Positions 40,501-55,500 are shown, counted from the stretch's first letter. The stretch: 64,000 bases of DNA from Takifugu bimaculatus (GCA_004026145.2 CP034975.1:2096398-2160397), one strand, 5' to 3'. A program made the numbers and translations. The notes: generated from the sequence alone by a model not told the origin.

Positions 40501-43500
40501 ATATTGACATGCTGAACATTTAGCAGGCCCGGATTCTTTTACTGTTGCGGTTAATACCAACTGGAGTGTGTGCTCACCAGCATGTTTGTGGGAGTTCTGG
40601 TTACATTTGATTTGAAGACATCATGACATCAACATGAATATGACTTTTAGAGCCACAGTGAAGCCATGAGACATTTAAAATCATAATGCTGTTTCGTGGT
40701 GACAGTGTGGACGGCTCCATTTCTTTGTCCACCGTTGTGATGTCGCCATGTCCTGACCTGTCAAACACAGACACCTCTTCAGCGTCAGAAGACGAAGGCT
40801 CGCTGCGCCGACAGGGACGCCTGGCCACCTCCACGCCCTACCAGGGCCACAGCCACCCAGCCATCGAGCACTGGTTTAATCGTGTCATCCAGGGTTCGTC
40901 AACCTCATCGTCCGCGTCATCCACCTCGTCCCACCCGGGAGGGAGGTCTTTCCCAAACACCACTGCACACGCAGCTCTGAATGCCAACGCCGCCGCTACC
41001 GCGCTGGCAGACCTGATGGCACACACCCAGCTCGGTCAGTAATCCAAAGGAGCCGCCTCATGTAACGTTTTGTTTGGATTATTTTGTCTGCATGTTCTCG
41101 TATTAGTGGGGCTTTGCTCACACGTCAGCAGAAGCGTCCTATTGTCAGCACGTCAAACACCTTGGTTCATGTGTGGACATTCCAAATGTGCAAGCATACT
41201 TCCAAGACAATCCAGACAACGCAGAGATCAGGAAGAATTTAAATTCACCTCTTGCTAATTAGTCGCCTTGCCTGCTGTCTCAGGACAATCCAGTCATATG
41301 AAAAAGTTCACAGCCACTTGACTCTGTCAGATCTGCTCCTTCTGCATTAATCATAAGCAAGTGGCACAGTACAGTTAATTAGATTCAGGGGATTTGTTCA
41401 TTTCACGGCTGCAGTATAAATGAGATGGTGTGTATGTTCATGTGCTGCAGCATGCTGTCAGAGCAGTATCCTATTAGGACTGAGCGGTCTACTTTCTATC
41501 CAGATTGTCTCGAGGTTGCTGTCATAAAGCAAATTCAGTGAGTGGTCACGACTGGAGCTGTAAATAACTTTGCTTTTTTTAAAAATCATGTGCTATGGTC
41601 ACCAGAAATCCATCAGTCATTCACTTCAGAAAAAGATATGGACTTTTAAGCCAATCTATCATATTTTCCATATTTAGACTAATGCCACTGCGGTTTTGTT
41701 CACTCACCAGGAGCATCTGTCATTTTCATCAGACAGCATTAGTAAAACACAATTTTAGTTAGTTCATTCAAGTTTGACAAATAGCTAATAAATGTAGTGT
41801 GATTTAATGTCCTCAGCATGGAAGGCAAACAACTGGTTTGGTATGGATACAGTTCACATGGGAGGAAATCCTTCTGTAGAAAACATTCATTGTCACGCCA
41901 AGTAATGACAAAAGGAAAATGTAAAATCCTTTCCCACCACAAAATATGAGTACCTGTTGCCTCTTAAAACCCAGAGCAAATAAAGTTAAAGGGAGTTGAG
42001 TGGGTGCCATGATGTGTAAACACAGCAATTAACAGCCACAAAAACTACTCAACCGTTGGATCTGTTTCCAAAAGTAGGAACAAGTAGTTTTTATTTAGTA
42101 AGCTGAGCTCAGACTGCGCCTGACAGGCGACCTTTTAACTCCCAACACCCCGCTCACTGCAGATAACCACTCAACGCCCCCCGATGTGACGGGGCTGTCG
42201 GAACGCTCCTCGCGTCACACAGAGCGGCCCCAGGTGGCCTCGGTGCGAGCCGTTTCCCGGGGCTACAACCACCACACCAGTGTCATGGAGACCGCAGATG
42301 GTGAGTTTCCTGCTATCACACAAACACACATGAAACACGCCGTAACCTCCCTTTCCCCTCTCTCCTGCTGCCTGTCCGTCTGTCAGCGCTTCAGTCAGTC
42401 TGTCAGTCAGACTGCAGCAAGCTGCTGACTGACCCTGACTGTGCGAGTCTCCAAGGTTTCCACGAACACGCAGATAAAGTTAGAGAAAGCACTCGCTGCA
42501 CCTTTGATGCTCCTAAAAATGCATAAATGCATTCATACATAGATTCAACAAAAAAAGGTAACTTGTTGTCAGAGTGGAAACAAAAATCTGAACTTTCAGG
42601 GTCAAGCTGGTCATTTTGGGAGCACTTCTCACTTTTTCATCTTCATTCAGCATCAAGCGTTACTTTGAATTCATTTCCGGTATCTTGTATAAGCTGGCAG
42701 CCAAACTAACTGGAACAGAGCTTCTATTTTCCTCTCATTCCATCTGTATCATGTATCTCTGTTTTCCACTGCTTCTGTCTGCTAACGCTTCACACCTGGT
42801 TTCAAATATATATTTTCTTAGCCAGGAATCAGACTTTTATCCATATGCTCTTTGGCTTTCTATATTTTTCGAGCTTGAGGCTGTCTGTGGGTTTTGCTGC
42901 ACAGCTCATTAAAATAGGGCAAAAATTAGGTTACCTGTACTTGTCACTGGTGAAAGAACAGCCACGTGGCTGTTTACTCTGGCCTGTGTCTGACTACTGC
43001 TGGCATGTTCGCACAAGTATTTTTGTGGGGTCTTAACTCTTTGCAAGAGTACTTTTAGCTTTTTAACTGATTTCCTGCCTCACGCTGAAATTTAAGATTC
43101 ACCCTGAAATTTAATGATAAAGCCAGAACCACATTTGGAGAAATACACACACAGACACACACAAAGGGCTGTTTGATTGATGTTCTGATGTGTCTCTCCT
43201 CCAGGCTGTGTGTGGGGAAGTGAAGGATCCCTCAGTTTAATTGATGGTATTTATTACACTTCCTCTGATATGTGGCAGCCATCTTAATTTGCACTTGGTG
43301 TGCTTCTATGTGTGTTCCTGTTTCCGTCTGAGCCATCAAAGTCAATTGTTGCATTCTTCCAAGTAATGCGCTGACCAAAAATACATTGTATGCAAAGCTT
43401 TATTGAATTTAGTCTTAAATATCTAATTCTGCACGTGTTTGTTGCATAACTTGTGTTGCAGAGGCCTTAACATTTATATTTTCATGCTAATATCGACCTG

Positions 43501-46500
43501 CCTTAAAGCGTAAGCCCTAAAACTAATGTGTGTGAGGCACCTTCTTCCAGAGGGTAACATGAGATTTATGATCTTTGTGCTATCTTGAATATTCTCTACA
43601 CTATAATCTTTAACAGAATGTGTTCTTTTTACACCTAACAGTGTTTGGTAACAAAATAAAACAGCAAGTTACCCTTTGCTGTACTCTGTTTTGGATAAAA
43701 ACAAACCCGGACAATACAAAAAAAAATAAAAATTAATCATTTGAGCTGAGAAGATTTTTTTATGATGTTGGAAATTAAGTCATTATTGACCCATAGTGAC
43801 AAAAACGGGGGTAGTCTCAAACAAGCACAATGTTTTCTGTTTTAACATTTCTTAGTCATAATTTTTGCTTACTATGAAGCCTTTTCTTTCTTTTCAAACG
43901 TGATTCTTTTGTTTGTTTTTGGGATTTATGAACAGTAAAGTAATGTGTAATGAGGCCTGCCCTGAGCTTGATGGCCATCTATTTTCAAGAGAAGCTTATT
44001 TATGTTACGATAAATCCTACAGCCACTTTATACGGGAAGAAATGTGTAAATTATAGATATAATTATAGGTGGGTCCAGGTCCATTCTTATCTTAAATAAG
44101 GCCCTTGGGTAGGTTTGGTTCAGGGTCCTCAGATGGTGTCCCTTGTGCCTAGGGCTTTTTAATTGGCCCATCATGCACAGCACTGACCCCCCCCACACAT
44201 CTACTGCCACTACACGTGTCCCTGCACAAGCAGGCAGCATCTGTCTGAGCTGAGCTTATTATAGTGATAGAGAGCAGGCGAGTTCTGTGCAGCTGTGGCT
44301 TTCCTCTCCCATGGATGTCTGGAATGTCTGTCATAGACCACCTCCCAAACTAAGTTGGAATTCTTATTTAAAAAAAATACAAACGTATACAATGAATTCA
44401 GTCGCCTGCACCGATGACAAAACATGAGGGGACTGGAGTTGGTCACTTCCCCTCTTCATGTTCTTCATTTGTCTTTAATTATGCTTTAATTATTTTGTTC
44501 AAAAACTCTAAACTATGAGCTTCCATGTGGAAAACAGCCATTATTATTACGGTAGTCTATAATGACACATTTATAAATACATTTTCAACGTTGCTGCACG
44601 GCCAATATCTACGCATTGAGTGCATTTTTGTTGCTAGGCAACAGCAGAAAAGACGGGTCCTAGTTTACTGAATATTTTACAAAGGTTTTTACTACAACCT
44701 CCAGATGACTCTTAAGGACTGTTGTATCTCTGTTGTGTTGTCATGTTGAGTGATGGATGGCTGTCTTGTGTCTGTCCACACGTCTTACCTGTCTCACTTA
44801 CATCTCTTTATTAACTTGATCTCTCACTCTATCTCCAATACACCTTTCTGTATCCCTTCGTACGTCCCCCTGTATCTATATCTGTCTATATCTTTCCATT
44901 CATCACCTCTTCATGTCCTCCAATCTGATTGTGCAGGTGTTGCAGTCAACAGTCGCGTCTCCTCCAAAATCCAGCAGCTGCTCAATACTCTGAAGAGGCC
45001 AAAACGGCCGCCGTTACGAGAGTTCTTTGTCGACGACTTTGAGGAGCTCTTGGACGGTGAGTTGGCCTGAATCAGTAAATCATGGGGAAAGTGTCTCTTC
45101 CCATGGTACAATCTTAAAAGCTGCATTTGATGCAGGTGTCAGTGCTGTTTGGACTCAGCCAGCTGTGTCTGCTCTGTAGCTTTTTTACATTCCAAATTGT
45201 TCGCTGATCAGTTTTCTTTTTTCCCCGCGCCCTCACCACACCTCATAAATGAACAACCAAGAGTCATTTTTGGATGAGTAGATGTTATTTTGTCTCTGCT
45301 GTGAGGTGAGACCACCAGGTGTGTTAAGGGAGTGGTCAGTCAACAATCTGTACAGGAACCCAAAGAAACACAGTGGACCAGCCCTGTCCAACCATTTCCT
45401 CCATTCCAAACAGCTTTTTGTGGGTTTTGGGTGGTACGCTGCCAGGCTGAATAAACATTGAGAAAGGACAGATATTTTAATCCAGCAGCAGGTATTTCTA
45501 ATGATGATGGACTGTTCATAAGAGTAGTATTTGGCAGGAGCAGTTAAACTCCTCTGAATTCTTTCACGGGTGGAATGTGACCATAACATCAAATTAAACC
45601 ATAGGAGTAAAAGTATGTGGAGTATAAAGATGCAAATCTCTACCATTGACTCAATTCAGTTAGCATGGAAGTGGAAGTTTAAGGTAGTGGCAGATAAAGA
45701 CGGAACACAGCTCGATGTTACTCCTTTAGCTTCCGCCCCCCCTCCCCGGCTGGGTGCACTAGTCACCCAAATGCTGACCGCAGTTCTCTCATCTGTTCAG
45801 TCCAGGAGCCTGATCCAAACCAGCCAAAGCCAGAAGGCCCGCAGATGACCCCCCTCGATGGAGAGAACCTCATGGTTAGCAAGTGGCCCCCTTCCTTGCC
45901 AGCTGCCCTACAGCGGTGGGGTACCACTCAGCCCAAGAGCCCATGTCTGACAGCACTTGACAATGCTGGCAAACCTGTTTACACTCTCACCTACGGTAGG
46001 CACAGCTTAGCGCTGCCGAAGACTGACCAAATTTTTCAATGAAACAATCAATAATGACGCCAATTATGGCGTCCTATGTCTTTCTTTTTTTCATTATATT
46101 TTATTGTATGTTGCCACATCTATAAAAATGTATGTTAAATTGTGTAGGTAAACTGTGGACTCGCAGTCAGAAACTGGCCTACACTCTTCTTAACAAGCTG
46201 AGCACCAGAAATGAGCCTTTGCTCGTGCCTGGAGACCGAGTAAGTCGTCCGAGAAGCAAAATGCACTGTAACTTGTTGCAAACACCGTTGACAAGATCTA
46301 GGCTAGCCTCATTTTAGTGACACCGTGTTTAGATTTTTCGGTTCAGGTTTTGGATTTCTAGTGCATGAAAGCATCAGGAGGAAGGATAGACACACATGAC
46401 ACATAAAGGACAGTTGGGCATTCCATTCAGCAGTACGTTCTTTTTCTGAAACATTAAGCTGGTTGTTTCCTTATAGAAAGCCCACCTTTCATTGCTCAGT

Positions 46501-49500
46501 TTGCCATTTCCATAAATTTCCACCTCAGTACTGCTAAGGCACAAGCTATCTTTCAGGTTTAAAGCATGATGCTCTGTGCACACGGTGCACTTCACTTGTC
46601 ATAAATGAACTGTGACACATCTCATCTCTCTCTCGTCTGCAGGTTGCACTTGTTTTTCCAAACAACGACCCAGGTGATGTTCATGGTGGCTTTCTACGGC
46701 TGCCTCCTGGCAGAGTTGGTACCTGTACCGATTGAAGTCCCCTTGACCAGAAAGGTAATAAAAAATCTACTCACCCTGTGCACTGGCATTTTTAATTCAT
46801 ACAAAAACAGGAAAGAGCAGTAGTGTCCCCTGTTGGACATTTGTAGATGAGTGATACTGACTGTTATGGTTTCATTAGACTAATGTTTGTACGTGTCAGA
46901 TTTCTTTTACTGAAGTTAACTCTAATTCTTACATGATTCCTACTGCAGCAATATTACCAAAGGCTTTAATAAAGGAATTGCGCCTTCCTACATACCCACC
47001 CGCTCAAACGGAGCCACACTCATCCCTATTCTGACTATTAATGCCTTTAATTTATGTTTTTATGAATAAGAAGATGCTGTAACTATGAAGGTTAAGTGCA
47101 GTGATGTGGGATGCTAGTCCAAATGTTTTCTCAAGTTAACCTTATTTAATCATTTTTTCCAACTCATTGCTCCAACCCATCTCCTTGTTTATGCCCTTTT
47201 CTACCTCTTTTTTGACTGCCATCCTTTTTTATTTTGGATCTTCTGCACAGTATGGTCTTCTCTGCATGAGACCCGCGCTAAGCTAATTTACACAGCCAAT
47301 CAAGTGTGAGTGTGTTCATGTCAAAACACAGGGCTTCATTCTGGCTCTGGTTGAGCTTTGATGCTCTGCAGTCGAGTTTTTTTTAGCGGGTGGCTGTCAT
47401 TCTGTCGCCTAACCTGCTGTTACTTTGAGGCAGATTGCTGTTGATTTTTCTCTCTTCCTCTCTTGCAATTCCCACTTTGACTCAGAGCTTCTTTTTTCCA
47501 AAGCATTCATGAACTTCTCCATGTCTTTGGTCCCCAGGATGCAGGAAGTCAACAGATTGGCTTTCTGTTGGGCAGCTGCGGCGTCACATTGGCCCTGACT
47601 ACTGACGCTTGTCAGAAAGGCTTGCCAAAAGCACAAACAGGGGAGGTAGCCACATTTAAAGGTACAGAATGTTCTTTGTTTTGGCTCTATGTACATATAA
47701 TTTCATTGGTTTGGAAATGATTTCAAGAGTCTGTTTCTGCAGGCTGGCCACGATTGCTGTGGTTTGTGACAGATGGAAAACACGTTGTCAAGCCTCCAAA
47801 AGACTGGCATCCTCCGATCCGGGATGCCAGCAATGACATAGCCTACATAGAGGTAGTTCAGTTTCATCATACATCTATGATTGCATTTTATCTTCCATTC
47901 ATTATCTCAGTCAGCCACAATGTAAAAACCACAAGAGAATTGAATAACGATGATGACAAATAAAGAATTGCCTTAGCATTTACACCTTTGTGAATTGATC
48001 CACACTTCCCACCCAGAACACCTTCAAATAATTCTTTAGCAGTGGAATCAGCAAAGAAATTCACTTGGTAAAACTACTAATCATAGAATTTAAGCAACGC
48101 AACGATGGCCCCAAAAGACCCAACCCAGATGATCCCTACCCCACCTGAAAGATCTGCTTCCAATAACCCAGTGCAAACAGGGCATCCTTAGAGGCCTCCG
48201 TTCATTTCCTGACAGATTAGAACAGATTTTTGGTGACCTGAGACAGACCGGGCCAATGTTTAGTTTTAAGGTTGTGGCTGACTAGTGGGCACCATATTGC
48301 CAAGTGGCTTATAGTTTTGAAATAATATTAAAATGCTTTACTGTGTCTTTCCACACCCAGTACAAAACCAGCAAGGAAGGAAGCACTATGGGGGTTACGG
48401 TGTCCCACTCAGCCATGCTGACACACTGTCATACTCTCACACAGGCCTGTGGCTACACAGAAGGTGAGGACACACACCTCTCACACACACACCCCTTCAT
48501 CACTTCTACACATCTTACCCTTTAAATAGGGGAGTAGAGGAAAAGACAAAAAAGACCACCAACATTAATGATGGCAAAGACGGAGTAAAAATTGGTGGAA
48601 TGGTTTTGGTCAACAATGCCAGAGAATTATCTTCTAATCCTGTTGAAATCTGCTTGTGGATTTGAAGGTGAGAGCATAACCAATGTCCTGGACTTCAAGA
48701 GAGAAGCTGGATTATGGCATGGCGTTCTTACTGTGAGTAAACTGATGCATTCGTTTAATAATACAACATAGAAGTGAGGTTAGTTTTCCAAGCCTTTCTT
48801 GTCTTTACTGTCTGCCCCAATGCTAACAATTCAAATGAATCAAGTGAGGTAGTAGTGGACAGACAGAGAGTTTCATCTGCACTAAACCACTCCTGGCATG
48901 TGTCCTGTGTTCTGATGTCAGAGTGTCATGAATCGGATGCATGTGGTCAGCATTCCTTACTCTCTGATGAAGGTCAACCCCCTCTCCTGGATACAGAAGG
49001 TTCACATGTACAAAGGTGGGTCTTAATACATTCTAAAACTGGCATCTTTCTCTGGTACTCTGTTAGCTGCTGCTGTTTATTAAAACGTGTTTTCACAAAG
49101 ACGCATCATACGTCTTTAACATAGTTGAGGAGGGCAGCTGCTTGTATCGATATTGCTTCAAAAACGCTTTGCTCTATTAACCAGGTGGATTTCATAACCA
49201 TTTCTGAGTCACCTGATGCTTTTGAGTGGGTACTTAGAATCTGGATCAGATGACTTTATTGTGAGCTGGTCTCTGCTTTCATGTCCTTTATGTAGCACGG
49301 GTGGCGGTGGTAAAGTCGAGGGACATGCACTGGTCTCTCCTGGCCCAGCGAGACCAGAGAGACATCAGCCTTGGCTCATTACGCATGCTCATCGTAGCCG
49401 ACGGAGCTAATCCATGTGAGTGGCCCTGCTGATTGTCATCTAATGACAGAGTGAAAAAATACCCTAAAGCCACAAGAGATTATCATTGATTTGTTTTCTT

Positions 49501-49508
49501 GTCTTTTA

Positions 49509-49553
<45 letters not shown>

Positions 49554-52500
49554 CCGTGTGTGTGTGCCCGTGTGTGTGTGTGCAGGGTCGATATCATCCT
49601 GCGATGCTTTCCTCAACGTGTTTCAGGCACGTGGGCTGCGACCTGAGGTGATCTGTCCATGTGCCAGTTCTTCAGAAGCTATGACTGTCGCCATCCGGAG
49701 GTAATAGTCTATCACTGCACCTTGTGGAAAGAAAAACAATCCACTTTTTTATTTCACCACTTATTTCGGGTCTTTGATCATTGAGAGTTCTTATTGTGAC
49801 AGACTGAAAATAGAGAAATTATCCAACACACCATAATTGTGCCACATTTAATGGCAGTAAAAGAGTCACTGCCCCTTCATCAAAAGGCTCCCTCGCCTGA
49901 CGTTGTGGGTGTAAATATGCTTACAAATGGGCGCCTGTCCTGTGCTAAGCTGTCTGGATAAAGTGTTGCTGAAGCACATTTGTCCTGCAGACCTCCAGAA
50001 ATGGATGTTCCTCCTCCAGGGAAGGCGGTGCTGTCCATGAGCGGGCTTGAGCCACAGTGTAATCCGTGTGGACACAGAGGAGAAGCTCTCTGTCCTCACA
50101 GTGCAGGATGTGGGTCAAGTCATGCCTGGAGGTACGGTACACCGTATCAGCAGTTTGATTTTTGTTATGTAACCACCTATAAATGGACATGACACCACTT
50201 TGAGCTATGTTCTAAAGCATGTTTAATGATAGGGACCAATACCGTGAATAACTTCTTAATCCAACTTGACGATTAACCCTTTCTCCATGACTCTTTCTAT
50301 ACGTTTAGATGACATTTTGTTTTTAATATGGTGTGATGTGTGTTTTCTAGCTGTGGTTTGTGTGGTGAAGGTGGAGGGGACACCGTATCTCTGTCAGACA
50401 GACGAGGTTGGCGAGATATGTGTGAGCTCGGCGAGCACTGGCGTAGCTTACTTCGGCCTTCCTGGCATGACAAAGAACATCTTTGAGGTTATTGTCTTTC
50501 TTTTTTTTAACCAAGGAAACTATTTTGCTATATTTTTTTAATATAATTTCTAAAATTCTTGAGTAGATATTTGGTATCATCCATTCAGCCTGGTCCTTTA
50601 ATTCTACACACTAACTGACTGGTTGTGTCAGCAGACTAATCACTTAGTCTCTAGAATATTTAATTTCATAAACAGCTATTTTTTTATAAATAATAAGGTT
50701 AAACCTAATTTTTTTTCTTTAAGAAGATGTGTAAATTTAAAGGGTTTAAGTGTGCAAATGTTCATGTTGTTGCAGACTGTCCCGTTGTTGAGTTCTGGAG
50801 TTCCCATCAGCGACAGACCTTTCACCAGGACCTCACTCTTGGGTTTTGTGGGACCAGTAAGTTTGAACTCATTCATGTGGTGATTTGAAGGCTAAGGAAC
50901 AATCCAGATTGTACTATCCTGAAACACTGAGAACATTATTTTTGATATCAGGTGTCACTTTCTAATTATTTTACTTGATATACTCTAATTCCAAACAATT
51001 GTGTTCCTTATTTACTCACACAAAATACTGATGAACAGTATTTTACCATGTTGGTTCAGTGAGCCACTTCCGGGATGTTCAGACTGCTTTGTGTGCCTCA
51101 CCAGGACAGCCTCGTGTTTGTCGTTGGGAAGATGGATGGCTTGATGGTGGTCAGTGGGCGGCGACACAACGCTGATGATGTCGTGGCCACGGCGCTGGCA
51201 GTGGAGCCCATGAAGTTTGTATACAGGGGAAGGTAAATGAAGACGAACCCTGGACACATTGTCGTGTCTGAGTATCAAGCATGTTCTCTACCAGGCTGGA
51301 GCACCTGCGGTTATGAGCTAATGTTGTGTTTTCTTTTTCAGGATAGCTGTGTTTTCTGTTTCCGTGTTGCATGATGAGAGGATCGTGGTTGTGGCGGAGC
51401 AGAGGCCAGATGCCTCTGAGGAAGACAGCTTCCAGTGGATGAGTCGTGTCCTACAGGTCCTCTATCTGCTTCAGCTTTACCCTAGTTTTCCTTCAATGGT
51501 TATGGTCGGATACCGGCTTATTGTAGCTTTCAGCTTTGCGCTGACTGTAATATTTAAACAGTTCTTTCTGGCCTTTGCTGATGTCCACATTTCTTCTGTT
51601 TTTTGCATGCGCTCCTCATGACATTATCAGGCCATAGACAGCATCCACCAGGTCGGTGTGTACTGTCTGGCTCTGGTTCCTGCTAACACACTTCCAAAGG
51701 CTCCCCTGGGAGGCATTCATATATCTGAGACCAAACAGCGCTTCCTGGAAGGTGCTTTGCACCCCTGCAATGTCCTTATGTGTCCACACACATGTGTGAC
51801 CAACCTGCCCAAGCCAAGACAAAAACAGCCAGGTAGATGTGCCAGTCAGGATTGTGTGGACAATCTGCTGTTGTTCATAAATATGAATCCATTTGTCATT
51901 GTTGTTTAATAATTCCTGCTAGTATAAATTCTAATTTCACTCTTGTGTGTGGTGTCATGAATGATTGTGGTTGTACTGGACAGAAGTTGGGCCCGCTTCT
52001 ATGATAGTGGGCAACCTGGTGGCAGGCAAGAGGATAGCACAGGCCTGTGGAAGAGATGTGGCTCAGCTAGAGGACAACGACCAGGCATGTGGAGTCCAAC
52101 GTTTTCTCATTTCACCCACCCATCATCTCCCTCTGTCAGTCCTGTCAACCCTGTCTGTGGACTGAATCACGATCGCCACGTTTGTGACATTGCTGCATCT
52201 TTATTCCAACTTGGTGATAATAAAACATGTGTCTTTCTACCCTTTAGTTCCTGTATATACAAGACGTGCTGCAGTGGAGGGCACAGGCCACTCCAGATCA
52301 TCCTCTATTTGTTGTTCTTAATGCTAAGGTATTGCTTATTATTTCAGGAGGTGGCTGAAATGGCTAATTTGATACCCTGCTTCATTTAACAAGAGATGTT
52401 AAGGCCGACTTAATAATTAGGATGATGAGGGTTGAGTGGGTCTTGTTTGCTGCTCTCTTCAGGGTACAGTGGCGAGCACAGCCTCCTGTCTGCAGCTGCA

Positions 52501-55500
52501 CAAGCGTGCAGAGCGTGTGGCTGCTGCACTGATGGGACGCCTCAACACAGGAGATCACGTGGCTCTCGTCTACCCGCCAGGTAAACGTTGATGTTGCCAT
52601 AAAGCCTCTCTTCCTTTTATTTTTCTGACACAGCTACGTGTTCACCCTGTCTGTTAGTTTCATCACACCTTCACAGGCCAGATGAAACTGTGATGATAAT
52701 GTTGCGTGTTTATGTGCAGGAATCGACTTGATCGCCACTTTCTATGGCTGCTTGTTTGCTGGCTGTGTTCCAGTCACTGTCAGGCCTCCACATCCCCAGA
52801 ACCTGGCAACTACTTTACCCACAGTCAAGATGATTGTTGAGGTGACTCTCGTGACGCAGTCACAGTACTGAAATAACTATTGTTAATGCAAATTCGATTG
52901 TGCGTCGAAGTGGTGTAATGTGTAGTAATGCTGTGTGTTCCAGGTCAGTAAGTCAGTGTGTATATTGACCACACAAGGAATAATGAAGCTGTTGAAATCC
53001 AAAGAGGCTGCTGCTGCTGTGGACATCAAGAGCTGGCCCACAGTGCTGGACACAGGTCAGTTAGGCACTCAAACCTGACTCTGTTTTGTTCTTTATCGAG
53101 ATAAAGGAAATTTTAGGGCTGTTAAATAGGGCTGCCCTATAACATCTTCTCCTCTGGCCGTCCTCTAGATGACCTCCCCAGGAAGAAGAGTCCTCAAATA
53201 TACAAACCCCCGACCCCAGAGATGTTAGCTTACCTCGACTTCAGTGTGTCCACAACAGGAATCCTAGCTGGGGTCAAAGTATGTTGAAGACAACACTGAT
53301 GAAATAACTTAAATATTACACCACTGGGTGAATTCACTCTGGTTAGCAACAGCAGCCCTACTAGTCAGTTTGATTGTTCACCTGTGGCATACAGGCATAC
53401 ATGAATCATGCCACAGACCCACGGAAATTCAGAGTACATTGTCAGATAATCATTGTATGTTGTGTCATCTCTTCTAGATGTCTCATGCTGCCACCAGTGC
53501 CTTGTGTCGCTCCATAAAACTCCAGTGTGAGCTCTACCCCTCCCGCCAGATTGCCCTCTGTCTGGACCCATACTGTGGCCTGGGCTTCGCCCTCTGGTGC
53601 CTGTGCAGGTAAAACTCTTAACGCATTAATACAGAATTGATCACTGTATGTTTTACTCCAGCCCTGATATAACCTCTTTGATCTATACTTCAGTGTGTAC
53701 TCAGGCCACCAGTCCATCCTGGTGCCCCCGCTGGAACTTGAGAGTAATGCATCTCTGTGGCTCGCAGCAGTTAGCCAGTACAAAGTCCGGGTCACCTTCT
53801 GCTCCTACTCAGTGATGGAGATGTGCACCAAGGGCCTGGGAGCTCAGACGGAGGCATTGAGGGTGCGTTTGTGTCTTTAAATCTTCATTTCAGCCGCCAG
53901 CAAATGTTTTCACATGAACAACCACACTGACAGATCGTTTTCCTCCTCCAGCTGCGAAACGTTAATCTGTCCTGTGTGCGCACGTGCATGGTGGTAGCAG
54001 AGGAGAGGCCTCGCATATCCCTCACTCAGTCCTTCTCAAAGATCTTCAAGGACTTGGGGCTTTCACCGCGAGCTGTCAGCACCACCTTTGGCTGCAGGGT
54101 GAACGTGGCCATTTGTCTGCAGGTAAGACGGAGGAGGAGGAGGGATGGAGAGCCGAGGGAGGAAGTCAGAGCAGAAATGATGATGCAGGAACCGCAAATG
54201 TTTCTCAACTCCCGTCGACTTATGAAGTTAGCATGCTGCTACAATGAAGTCAAGCAAGCATATGACTGCTAAGAATATTACTTTAAATGTTAAACACAAC
54301 TAAATCTCACCATTCAATATTGTATTTATTCAATCAATAATAAATATAGCCATCAACCTGCTCAAGGGAAAAATTTGGTCTAATTATCATTATTCATGGT
54401 GATTTTGTGCGTCTGTGTGTCTGTGTGTGTGTGTGTGTATGTGCACATATTGTGCATAAATGTGTCTTTATTTATCTGTCCTGCTCTGTCCCATCAGCCC
54501 AACAGATTAGGGAAACTGGCTGAGCAGGTAACTGGGGTTAGGGTTCTTTTTGCTAACGTGTGTGTGTGTGTGCGTGCGTGTGTGTGTGCGTGTGTGTGCG
54601 CGCGCTGCATGATTATGATATAACATGCTTAAACTTAAATCAGTGTTATCTCGTTTCCCCCAGTGAGCTTCAGCAGCTCGACTTTTGCTTTGTCATACGT
54701 GTGTTTAATTGTGATGTGCCACTACATCGTACCATGACTCAGCAGCATGCAATCTGCTGGGATTTCATTACTTTTGGAGGGTTATTTTCTCCTGAATTAT
54801 TGTGACCAAAACTCACAAAAAAGAATGGGCTATTTTTCTGTTTTTCAGCTTTATATATATGTTTTTCAATATTTTGTGGTGTGGTTATTAAAAGGTAAAA
54901 AGTTTAAGGGATAATATTTTATCGTAGGGCTGCAGGGTCCAATATTGGCCAACTGGAATCATCCTGATGGAAATGTTTCAGTTAGAATTTGGACGCATGT
55001 GGCAGCTTTGTTAGATGAAAACAGTTTCTCTGAGACAGTCAACAAACTGATGTGACTGAATTGTGCCTCCAGCTTTTTGGGTTTATTTTGTTATAACTAT
55101 TGTAGTCTGGCTGTTGGCTTCTCGCTGTCTTTCCCCGCTTTGCCAACAGTGTCATAATCAGCTTTCACCTCCTGCCTCCACTCCAGGCAGCATGCAGCAC
55201 CAACGTGCACTCCTTAATACGTTTAGGTTGTTGACTGCTGGTTTTTCTGCAGGGCACAGCTGGACCAGACCCCACTACTGTTTATGTGGACATGAGAGCA
55301 TTGCGACATGATAGGTATTTGAGATATTATATATATTTATGTGTGTGTGTGTGTATGTGTGTGTGTGTGTGTTTTTTATTTCCATTTTCTTGTTTTATGT
55401 GTACTTGAACTCCTCAAACACACTCTCCGATTTAGCCTTTTACATAGACTGGGACCAGGTTCCATAATCTAAGTGCGATCAAGGAAGATCTGCTCTACTT

